From positions 99,037 to 163,036 of the forward strand of contig NW_026083092.1 of NCBI RefSeq assembly GCF_020184175.1: a stretch of 64,000 nt of DNA. Direction: 5' to 3'. The stretch is from Aphis gossypii. Lineage: Eukaryota; Arthropoda; Insecta; Hemiptera; Aphididae. The notes beneath the pieces are model-generated. The model had not been told where the DNA came from and searched no databases. It saw only the letters and a program-made list of their open reading frames with translations. Both the position numbers and the translations under genes were made by a program. Shown in pieces: positions 35,637 to 45,400 of the stretch. Numbering within the stretch: position 1 is the first letter of the stretch; the number at the start of each line of letters is the position of its first letter.

Positions 35637-38059
35637 ATGATGGCTCACGAATTATTTAAGTTAGATTTAAGTTCGGAATCCGATTCTGATGAGGAATTGG
35701 ATGAACTGGTTTTATATTCTTTAATTAAACGATAAAAATCGCGAAATAGTGATTTTATGAAAAAAAGAAAGTCACGGAGAATTTGTTTTGACAACGGAAT
35801 TATCTGAAAAACAATTTACTAACTACTTCCGCTTAAATAGATGTCAATTTCATGAAGTTCTCCATATTATAAAGGATACTATTTTTTCTGAAGGGTGTAA
35901 TGCTCAAAGACCTATTGATCCTAAAGAAAAACTCGCTGTGTTCTTAAGGTAAGTTTTTAAATATTTATTTAAAAATTCAAATAAAAAAAAAATACATACA
36001 TACCTATATCATAAAGTTAATTCGCATTAATTATGAAAAAAAAAAAATATATATATATATATATGTGTGTTTTTAATAATATACACAATATTTAAGTAGA
36101 CTTATACTTTTTTTTAAATTATTAAAAAGTACATAAAATATTATTGATATAACCAAAAAATAAAAATGAAGTAACTCAAACTAATTCATTCAGAAAAATT
36201 GTTAATATAATTTACCATGTTGTTACTATTTTCACAAGTTTGTGTATTCACGTAATAAGTGTCAGACGAAGAAGTTTCGTGAGAACTTAAAGAGTTCTGT
36301 TCATAACTCCACGCAGCAGTAGACCGAGGTTGCTCATGGATTGTTTGTTGAAATGTTGTTGAAATATTCAAGAGATTAGCCTCGGCTTTTGAAACCGCTT
36401 TATAAAAAATAAAAAATATTATGAATAAAAAATATTGAGATGCTGGTGACAATTTTTGTGTAGTGTGGTACATTGACATGAAAAAATGGTACAATGGACC
36501 ATTTGGGATTTTCGAATCCTCTAATCACTTACGTTCCAGCGCTCTCTCTTTTGCCCTTTGTTCTCGGCTTGCTATTGATTGCTGGAGTAAGTTAGTTATG
36601 TCATCTTTTTTTTTTTGAGTGGTTGTTTAAAACCCGATTTCTCGAACGCCAATGATGATGTAGTATTTGTCATATCTTCAACAGAATCTTCTGTTGCGTC
36701 TACGTTTATATCATGTTCATTATTTTTGTGTACGAGTATTTCATTATCTTATTATTTTCTAATGTTGGTGCTTCTATATCATAATTATTTTCTGATATTT
36801 GTTCTGTACCTGTTATTTCACCTTGTATAAAATTATCTTCGTCTTCGCTATCTAGTACATTAGAACTTCGTTTTCTATTTGCCATGTACGGCAACAAATA
36901 TTCCATTTCCATTGTTTTATTATTTCAGCTGCAGCTCCACTTTTAAAGCATCTTTTCTGTCTCCGGAGAGCATCTCTGTGGCAACTTCTCAATTTCGCCC
37001 ATGTGACTTTCACAGTTTCACCTGCAACCACAAAATGTTAAAATATATTTTATAAATATTTTTAAAGAACGTTTGAAGTTATGTTACATTTGTATAAAAC
37101 TATACCTAGCATTTATTGTAATTTGCAAAATATATTTATTTACAGATATTTAGCATCAGGAGATAGCTATAAAAGTATTGCGTACAGTTACAGAATGAGT
37201 GATCGAACGGTTTCAAACATAGTAAATGAAGTAACCATTGCTATATGGAATACAATGCAAACATTATATTTACCACAACCCACAATAAAAATGTGGAAAT
37301 TGATAGCTAAAGATTTCGAACAGATATGGCAATTTCCACACTGCGTTGGCGCATTGGATGGCAAACATATCTTAATTAAGAAACCACCCAACAGTGGTTC
37401 GTCGTTTTACAATTATAAACATACATTTTCTGTGGTTTTAATGGCTCTTGTTGAAGCTCACTACAAATTCATAAGTGTTGATATTGGATCCATGGGAAGA
37501 CAATAGTGATTCAAATATTTTTTCGAGTGGTGCTTTGGCAAGAAAAATGAATAAACAAACTTTACAACTTCCACAACCTGCATTGTTACACGATTACAAT
37601 CAAACATTACCATTCGTGTTTGTAGCAGATGAAGGATTTCCGTTATGTGATAATATCATGTGACCTTATTCAAAAAGAAACATAACGGGAAATTTTGAAA
37701 ATAAAATTTTCAACTATAGACTTTCGCTAGCGTGACAAACTGTCGAATGCACTTTTGGCATATTAGCTTCACGATTTCGAGTTTTTAGAAAACCATTCGA
37801 AATTAAAATTGAAAGTGTGGATAATGTAATTAAGGCAGCTTGTGTATTGCATAATTATTTAAAAAACAAAATAACAATTTCAAATAATGTGCAGGGCGAA
37901 ATTGATAAAATGCCAGATAATCAATTACTGTCATTAAGTAACAACAACAGTAGAAGTGGGTCAAGTGTATTTTTGGTGAGAAATAAGTTTACGCATTATT
38001 TCAATACAGTAAGAAGCGTACCTTGGCAAAAAGATAGTGTTTTTAGAGGTAAATACTAA
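35637..38059 (+). pseudogene. Harbinger DDE transposase, two exons, decayed
   Basis: Exon 1 (35637-35948) starts with an acidic MMAHELFKLDLSSESDSDEE region. It has a frame disruption near 35735-35800 and ends at an AAG|GTAAGT donor. Exon 2 starts at 37146 (TTTACAG|ATAT) and restores an Arg codon across the junction (FLR-YLASGDSYKS). The DDE_Tnp_4 catalytic residues are all visible: Asp in GALDGKHI, Asp in VADEGFPL and Glu in TVECTFG. Lesions: a one-base insertion near 37500 and two in-frame TGA codons (after DNIM, about 37661, and before QTVECTFG, about 37732). Both TGA fit CGA-to-TGA (CpG decay) at conserved Arg positions. The 1.2 kb intron holds two exons of the antisense MADF gene. Confidence 0.86.
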
Positions 38060-38546
38060 CTAATTTTGTACATAACATGTAAAATATAAATTTTGTGAAA
38101 AATGTTTATGTGTGTTAGGTATATTTAATTGGTCTATCCATCTATTTATATATTTTCTTGAATCGTTATAATATTTCTAGTTGGTGTAATAAAATAAAAT
38201 TTACGATAAGAAAATATGTAAAAATAGTCATCAATTTAATTATATAAATAATTGAAGTGACTAGTGAATGTTAAGTATACCATATAATATTATTGTAATA
38301 TATAACAGCTAGTGTATTATTATTATATAATATATTTTATAATATAATTATGATGAATTTTATAGAAATTTTATACAGAGCTTGCGCTAAGCAAATTTTA
38401 GAACTGCCCAACATTTTAATATTTTTGTAGATGCAGATTAAGTAAATTTGTCGCTCGCTAAATTCGCTTAATTACCACTATTTACCAAACTATATATTGA
38501 CCACACATGTAAACACTTTATACATTACTTTATTTATTATAATTTA

Positions 38547-41500
38547 TTAATAATAATAACAAATTAAATTTTTTTTTTTTTTATCTTCAGTGTCTTCGCC
38601 ACTATCGTCACTATTGATAATTTTGTTTTTACCAGATGCTTCAAAGAAAACTCCACTAAAATAACTTTGTTCCTTTCCTTTTCTTCTTTTGAGGACTCGA
38701 TGTTTCTTTTTAGACATCCAATGGTAAACTGTGTCCCTAGGATCCCAACCGTATAATGGTGGCATATTATAATTTATATATAAGCTCAAGTTTTCTGTCT
38801 CAATATTCATAGTTGAGCGTAATGGTGATTTTAATAAGTTGCTGGCACTTATCAAACGTTCAATATCAGCACTATGAGGTTTAGCAGCTGCCACTCTTGC
38901 CAACATTGTACAAACATTTGGAAAATATTTTGAGCCACATAATGTTTTTACTAATTTAATAAGGTTCATTTTTCGTAATTCAGATATATTTTCCATTGAT
39001 ATCAATTCATCATACTCCAATGAAAATTCTTTTAAATCTATGTCTGCGCCAATTAAATTATGAATATCTTTGATGCATGCTACAAAAGATAGTACAACAA
39101 ATGGTTTTATAATTGACAGTAAATTTTTATCAATAGAAAATCTTTGTTTTAAAAATTCTTGAAGAGAACATACAATTTCTTGTTTAACTGCTGCAAGACA
39201 TCTATTTTGTGTAACAAACTTATGATGGGATTTATGACGTGGAATTTCTATACTTTTTATAGTTATTGAATTTAATGTAAGTGAACCATCTTTATTGATA
39301 ACTACTTGTTTGTCTAAAGCCTCAACCCAACCTCCTATAAGTGGGGTAGACTTTAACATTTCAATTTTATTAATGATGTACATAGTTTTTTCATCCATTG
39401 AAATAACATTCAAATCATCAGATTGCAATTGTTGTTGATACCTTGAAAAAATGTATAAAACATCAGCCAGAACTGCCATAAGGCGAATGTTGTACTCATG
39501 AGTAAGAAACTTGAAATGGCCCACATGAACTTTATCTGAAGAATTTTTAAAATAATTGACTAAACAAGACCATGAAACCAGCACATTATTAAGAAGCGTA
39601 TATGAAAACTGAGACCATCTAACTTCAAAAACTTTTGGAAGTTGAAGCAATTTGAGGTTATACTCAAGAGCAATATTTTTCAATTCTCGTGTCCTCAAAC
39701 CAGATCTTCGAAAAAATGTAGTTAAACCAACAAGTTTTTGAAAAAGTAAACTAACTTCAGGAACCGATTCACTCACTGACTCCCATGCTAGATTTGAACG
39801 GTGTGCTGCACACCATAAAGTAATTAATGGGCTCATAACTTCAGTTCCACATGCAGTTTTTTTCAAATTTGTTAATAAGGTCCACAAGCCAGATTTTTGT
39901 ACTACATTCGAACTCGCTCCATCAGTAACTAGAGAAGATGTTTTTTTCAAAATATTGTTGAAATTTTCATTTCCAAGTCTTTTAACACATGCTGTTTTTA
40001 AAGCATCACACATACCTTTCGCACCCCTTTCAACAGGTTCTTCAGCACCAAGAAAATAAAGTTTTTCTTCTCCTTCTAGTGTAATAGATTTCATCAACAC
40101 ATACATTTTATCGATTTGAGTTTTGAACACTTCCATCACAGCGCAAAGACAATGCGAGTGAATTATTAAGAATATCTTCCACAAAAGATGACTGATGAGT
40201 TTCTACAATACATTCTAGAAGGTCTTTATGAGTGTGTGGTGTTAGATACTGAAGTTCACTATCATCAATATTATTTGATACTTCACCACTTAATTGAAAC
40301 AAATTTGCTTTTTGTGATACAATAACCCGGCTGGGAAAAGAATAAGCAGATAGTGTAAGTTTCTTAGCATCATTATAAACATGAATCATAAGACAGCCAA
40401 TTTTCCTCGCCAATTTGTCATTTGCTTGATTGACTGCTTTTCCCATTGGAGTTATGGCCATTTTTTCAGAAGTATTTAAAGTTTTATACTTATGTACCTT
40501 AATCGCTTCTATGTGATATGTGGTAGACAGATGGTCATTTAATACTTTCAGAAGATATTTAGTTCCATACTCTTGAGCGATTGCAGGAACTTTAGATTTA
40601 TTATTACTATATCGCTTTACTATGTCTTGTTCTGCATAACATGGCTCACAACGAATCAAATGTTTTCCTTTAAAATGAAAATGTTTAATGCAACTACTGT
40701 CTGAAATAAGTATTACTTTTATTAGTTTTGGTTATTAAATACATTTAAAATATTATAAAAACATTCTAAACAATATTTACCATTAACTAAAGTTGTGTTC
40801 TTTTGTTGAATCTCACTAATCTCAGTATTTATGGTGTTATCCAAGCTGTTTACTGTAGTGCTATTGCTACTACTGTCTGAAATATGTATTACTTTTATTA
40901 GTTTTGGTTATTAAATACATTTAAAATATTATAAAAACATTCTAAACAATATTTACCATTAACTAAAGTTGTGTTCTTTTGTTGAATCTCACTAATCTCA
41001 GTATTTATGGTGTTATCCAAGCTGTTTACTGAAGTGCTATTGCCGCTTGTGGTGTTAATTAAGTTATCTACTAAATTATCTATTATTAGGTAAAAATCTA
41101 TTATTTATTTAACATTTTAATTTAACATACCTATGTTAAGATCAGTATTTTTACTTTTATAAAGCCATTTTTTCATAAGACCAGAACTGCTTTTTGGGGC
41201 TAATTTTTTATTCTAAAATTCAAGTTTTGAAATATTGATTAATTTATAATAAAACATTAAAACATTTAAATAAAATTGTGCGCTTAATATTAATAACAGC
41301 CATTCATGCAAACAGCATCATTTAAACTCGAACCGAAAAAATATGCCAATATTTAACAATAAAAGCAGAGAAGAAATAATTATATAAATAATTAAGCTAT
41401 TTAATCAACTTATATAAGCAAACTAAGATAATGCAAGCTTAAATTGGGTGCTATGGATACATATATACCATAGTACATACTGAATGTAGGAAGTACTTTA

Positions 41501-41748
41501 TTCTTCAATATTATTTAAATATGATAAATAATATTGAAGCCTTTGGTGACGGTCCACATGTCAAATTATATCCTTGTAATAGTAATAATATGGTGACATT
41601 TGCTGGATAAGAATAAAAAAAAATGTGTTTACTTTATATTTATAAATTATAATATGTTAGTATGTACCATTTAAATAATTAAATAGGTAGGTATACTATA
41701 TAGTAAGTTAGTATTACTGTATTAGTGTTTTACCTTTTTTAAATCCAT
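38547..41748 (-). pseudogene. KIAA1586-like hAT transposase, multi-exon, one frameshift
   Basis: Exon 1 is tiny (41748-41734, MDLKK, GTAAAA donor). Exon 2 (41212-41131) reads KKLAPKSSSGLMKKWLYKSK. Two near-identical small exons follow from a tandem duplication, and then a long terminal region from about 40700 to 38547. The long part begins with a zinc-finger-like stretch (RCEPCYAE with later His residues). Core residues follow: Asp in LRCDGS, Asp in LVTDGASSN, the Cys/His pair in WCAAHRSNLAW and Trp in EVRWSQFSY. The C-terminal dimerisation segment is PHSADIERLISASNLL. A one-base shift near 40150 separates two overlapping frames (40659-40108 and 40184-38547). The relatives I recall are annotated KIAA1586 or SUMO-ligase-like, which are hAT-derived. 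Confidence 0.8.
40693..41042 (-). repeat. 175-bp tandem duplication of an exon plus intron
   Basis: Two copies, 40693-40867 and 40868-41042, are nearly identical over exon, donor and intron. Each carries the exon words VNSLDNTINTEISEIQQKN and the same GTAAAT donor. The copies differ at only a few bases. The duplication would insert an in-series second copy of the short acidic exon in the transposase N-terminus, or the second copy may simply be skipped. Confidence 0.87.
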
Positions 41749-42773
41749 GTTCGCTACGCACGTCACTTTCACTTGGTCACTTCTTCGTCTAAGTAATTAG
41801 TAAAATAAACATAAAACATGACGAATTTAATGGTCACATTATTATCACTTTCTGTATTGCATCGTGTTATCATATAGATTACACAATCTTCTATGTGTAT
41901 ATGATAATAAATGTTATGGAATGGATTGATAACATTTGTGTAAAAAATATTAAATAAAATACATACCTACTTAAATTAAACAATATTACATATTCCAATA
42001 ATACAGAAAATTCACGATTTTTGGTACTGACCAAATTGGTTTTTAGAGTTGCCCATTTCAATTTAGAACTACCCACATTGGTTAGAACTACCCATTAGCG
42101 CAAGCTCTGATTTTATATGAGATTATACATTATTAACCTAAATCTTATTATACCTAACCTATGACAGTAAAATAAATATTTAAATAATATAATAATAATA
42201 ATAATAATAATAATATAATAAATTATTCTTACCATTTTTAAATTTCAAATCTTTCACAATATTTTTCCATATATTATTTTTCAATTTTGCCTTCATGTAG
42301 TCCAGATGGCTAGTGTCAAATAAGACATTGTATTGTCGAACTGCTTCAATAAGTTTTCTTCCATAATATGTAGCTTAGTAAAAAAAATTGAAAAAGTCGA
42401 AAAAGTTGAAAAACTGCGCTACACATTCGCAGGAAACTATGTCATAAACACTGTGCGACGCAGACTGGCGTAGGAGCATTACTGCGCTGCCCTACCCTGC
42501 AACTTAAATTACGCTCGTCTGTTCAAACCAGTAGATAACAAAAACTGTGCTGCGCTGTGTTACGCTGCGCTGCGTCGCCTACGTCTCAATTTGCGCCTAG
42601 CCTTACTGTATTGTTGTCTTGTGTTTCAAGAATAGTATACGGTCCCCTGTATAATAGGAAAAACTTTTTTATCTTCTTGTCTTTAGCCGATGACAATTTT
42701 TGCTCCTTGATCAAAATGTTCTGCCCCGTAGTGTATTGTTGCGTGCCAGTATCAGATTTAAATCCAGATGGTT

Positions 42774-43557
42774 ATTTTGAACGAAAGTTAAACTCAATAA
42801 CGAAATATGTCTTTATTGCATATAAATTAAATACATGTAACAAACAAAATAAGTGGCCGAGTGTCGTGAAAGTGCTCAGTTGTTGATAGCTTTGGTACAA
42901 CTGCCGTTGCTGGTTTTCGGGCTCCCTTATACAGTATATTGTGGTGCGTCTCTTGTTTACGTCGAGTTGTCGCCTTCTGGGTGAAACCAGGTGTCCTTGT
43001 AGTTGTTGTTGCAAATTCGGACACGAATTTGAGAATGTGCAATAACATCTCAAATGCAGCATTAGTGCACTATAATTATTGGTGCGCTTACTATCCCGAC
43101 ATGTGTCATGGTCATAGTAGCATCCGCATTGCCCTTGTAGTAAACCGACGTTTTTAGTATAAAAACGTAGTTCTAAAGTCCAGTGGCCTAGAACTATATC
43201 ACGCCACCGAGTCGGACCACTGATGCCGTTTCCTGATTGGATTAAACACATCACGCCACTTCATAGACGTAGATCATCCTATTCTCCATCACGGCATGTT
43301 CCATATAAATATGAGTCCTCATCATAGATTTAATTAGAGTTAGTTAAGAGTCAGTTAGACTTAGTCAGTGTTGTCACTTGCTCTCCGGTAGTTAAGTACT
43401 TGTGCTTACGCTAACGAAAGCCTTTTCATTTATTGTTTTAACAAGTTAGGTTATATCAATTATCTTATTAATCTATTGTTTAACTTATATACCTCATCTC
43501 TCCAACCTACGACGGAACGTGCATTCGTCGTAAAAGAAGCGTGCAGCAACCATCACT
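42774..43557 (-). mobile_element. LTR-like insertion (probable solo LTR) in the integrase
   Basis: A 784-bp block interrupts the integrase coding sequence. On the minus strand it begins AGTGATGGTTGC and ends TTCGTTCAAAAT. Flanks share GGTT (42770-42773 and 43558-43561), extendable to TGGTTA if the edge bases are shared. Minus-strand features include TATAAGGGAG near 42925 and AATAAA near 42820, as in an LTR. AGT...-type tips recall the 17.6/297/gypsy group, but this is tentative. The open frames inside it are not genes. Confidence 0.62.
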
Positions 43558-43954
43558 GGTTACTTTCTTCAATTGTCTTTGGGCAATTTGTATTATCAGC
43601 TCGGTTTTCGCGGCGTCTGATTCTTGTGGAAAATTGATTAGCTTTTCTAATGTTACTGGGTTCCGTGGTTTCCCCATAATTTCTTGCGATGTGGGTGTGT
43701 AACCGGTAGTTGAATGTGTAGAATTATTAATCCAAAATTCCATTCTTCTTAGGTATTGTACCCAACTGGTGTGTTTCTTATGACAATATGTCCGTAGCAT
43801 ACGACTGATCTCTCTATTGGCTCTTTCAACAGGGTTCCCTTCGGGGTGGTACGTAGTCGTCCTGATGATCTTGATTCCAAGTTGTTTTAACCGGTCTGTC
43901 CATTGCTTGCTAGGATACCGTTTAATATAGTCGATGTGCAACCATCCCATCTAC

Positions 43955-44965
43955 AGCCGTGGCATGTGTATACGATAATTAGTTGTAAAAATGATTCAAT
44001 TTTGAACTCCGGGGGTGGTTTCTGGTAGAAAATTGCATGTATTTTCTACTTTGAGGATGTCAAAAGTAAGAAGTTTCCAGCAGTTTTCTAAAAATTTGGG
44101 AAAACCTACAAAAAGTGACAGAAAACGGGAATTTTTTTACGCTTAACTAGTTTTAAATAAAATTGATTTTTTTATATAGTTATAACTAAAAACTGAATCA
44201 CTGTAAATACTTGAAATTTTCAAAATCATGAAAATTTGAAAGTAATTTTGTAGTTAAAAATGTATAAAAAATTTTGTATAAGTAGCTATGAATTGAATAT
44301 TGTACACAAGGTTTTACTTACAATAATTATAAAATAATTTGAGCATTGGTCAAATAAAAAAAAAATATCTTAAGTTTAAATTTGTACGAAATAAAATATG
44401 TACAAATACTTTTGCAAATATTTTTATAAATTTTAACTACAAAATAATTTGTAAATATAAATGATATTGACAAATTTTTGTCAATGTTTGAACTTCCAAC
44501 GCTAATAAAGATTGTGCCTATGTATTATTATAATTTTTTAATCACTATAAGACTAACTTATGAGGAACTTTGTATTAATTTTTCAAGTATTTTGAATCAG
44601 CAAAAAAAAATTGTTTCGATATTTATAAAAAAAAAAACTAAGCTATAACGAATATTTCAAATGCCTAAGGCTATAAATAGCCTTAAAATAAGCAAAATAT
44701 TTTGAAAATTTAACCGTATATAGATTACACATAAAGAGGTTTGGTGAAAATTTAAAGTATTCACAGTTTTGGTATTACAACTAGATAAAAAAATCAATTT
44801 TGTCAAAAACTGGTTTTTAACTACGTAAAATTCCCGTATTCGTTACTGTTTTTAGTTTTTCCAAATAGGGATATTCACTTTGCTATCGGAAACCACCCCC
44901 GAAGATTGAAATTGAAGCATTATTTCGACAAGTTATGATGTACACACACACAGTACACACGTTTA
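43955..44965. mobile_element. Foldback-like repeat with inverted arms of about 250 bp
   Basis: The left arm (about 43955-44230) and right arm (about 44700-44965) are inverted copies. GGGGGTGGTTTC on the left pairs with GGAAACCACCCCC on the right, and the AAACGGGAATTTTTTTACG stretch has its inverse near 44825. The centre (44270-44690) is AT-rich with words shared with 2340-2480. The right arm is clearly related to 3060-3310. I see no protein. It marks the 5' truncation of the gypsy-type integrase. Exact boundaries and TSD are uncertain. Confidence 0.6.
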
Positions 44966-45028
44966 ACAGTTGTCAACCAATAACAGCGGTGCAGCTTTGA
45001 AACGCTGACCCTATCGAAAATATTATAT

Positions 45029-45400
45029 TCAGGGCCGGATTAACGTATAGGGGCAGTATAGGCAATTGCCTAGAGCGCTAAATTTTGAAAGGCGCCAAGC
45101 AGAATCTGATGCCAAGTCCTACATTTTATTAAAAACAAATTTTTTTTCCGACGTTTTGAATTTTATTGAAAATTTATTAAAAAATAAATTAAATGTTAAA
45201 TGCTTAATGCTTATATTTGTTTGCATTGAGATAAACAATAAAAGGTATATTTTTATCTGTATTTTCCATTTATAGTGTATTTATGTTTTGTGAGTTAACT
45301 ACAACACGTCTACACAGTTTAAAATCGTTTATTTCCAAAAATGATTAGACAATAGCCGACCAATAATAATATAACAAGTCAACATAATTATTATGGTATG
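45029..45400. other. TE-like terminus CAGGGCCGGATTAACG, otherwise unassigned
   Basis: CAGGGCCGGATTAACGTATAGG begins at 45031 and leads into GGGGCAGTATAGGCAATTGCC, a pattern typical of hAT or related non-autonomous ends. No partner end was found. The open frame across it has no recognisable motif. Confidence 0.35.

Larger units (their letters stand above)
38376..42109 (-). mobile_element. hAT transposon nested in the Harbinger, perfect TSD
   Basis: Tips CAGAGCTTGCGCTAAGC (38376) and, inverted, CAGAGCTTGCGCTAATG (ending 42109). The 8-bp TSD ATTTTATA is exact at 38368-38375 and 42110-42117. GAACTACCCA-type words recur near both ends (about 38402 and 42043-42094). The element is 3734 bp and encodes a minus-strand KIAA1586-like transposase. 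It inserted into the intron between MADF exons, 3' of the Harbinger transposase stop. Confidence 0.94.
36186..42364 (-). pseudogene. Harbinger MADF/Myb-like DNA-binding protein, interleaved antisense
   Basis: Three exons on the minus strand: 42364-42233 (KLIEAVRQYNVLFDTSHLDY), 37021-36533 and 36397-36186. Phases join cleanly: exon 1 ends AATG|GTAAGA and exon 2 begins GTGAAACTG after TTGCAG. Together they form a MADF domain (TWAKLRSCHRDALRRQ, then a Trp-containing end), an acidic linker and a C-terminal SIASREQRAKERALE helix. Lesions: one base lost just after the start codon near 42355, and a shift near 36930. PIF/Harbinger elements normally encode such a partner for the transposase. Intron 1 contains the main transposase exon and the later hAT insertion. 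Confidence 0.78.
35498..42602 (+). mobile_element. PIF/Harbinger transposon, TSD TTA, with nested hAT
   Basis: The left end GGCTAGGCGCAAATTGAG (35498) and right end CTCAATTTGCGCCTAGCC (42602) are exact inverted repeats. They continue into GACGTAGGCGACGCAGCGCA and form about 40 bp of high identity. The 3-bp target TTA is at 35495-35497 and 42603-42605, as PIF/Harbinger elements require. It carries two genes: a DDE transposase (plus) and a MADF-domain DNA-binding protein (minus). A 3.7 kb hAT at 38376-42109 is nested inside; the original Harbinger was about 3.36 kb. It interrupts a gypsy-type integrase. Confidence 0.94.
35391..43950 (-). pseudogene. Gypsy-type integrase, in three pieces
   Basis: Piece 1 (43950-43558) has HPEGNPVERANREISRM, carrying the catalytic Glu, and MEFWINNSTHSTTGYTP. 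Piece 2 (about 42769-42603) encodes a TTGQNILIKE and FLLYRGPYTILE stretch typical of the integrase C-terminal domain. Piece 3 (35494-35391) finishes with VTYNVKNIKPYI and stops at 35391. Between pieces 1 and 2 lies an LTR-like insertion (42774-43557). Between pieces 2 and 3 lies a Harbinger element (35498-42602). The N-terminal zinc finger, the first two catalytic Asp and all of gag, protease and reverse transcriptase are missing. The 5' side ends at a foldback-type repeat near 43952. Confidence 0.78.

Noticed and set aside
36615..36912. Overlapping plus- and minus-strand frames that might each be genes
   Set aside because: The minus frame is part of MADF exon 2; the plus frame is its shadow.
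42772..43254. Open frame of 160 codons on the minus strand and smaller overlapping frames
   Set aside because: Entirely inside the LTR-like block; no protein motif.
45066..45275. Open frame of 69 codons after the CAGGGCCGG terminus
   Set aside because: Hydrophobic low-complexity translation of AT-rich sequence within a TE end; no family recognised.
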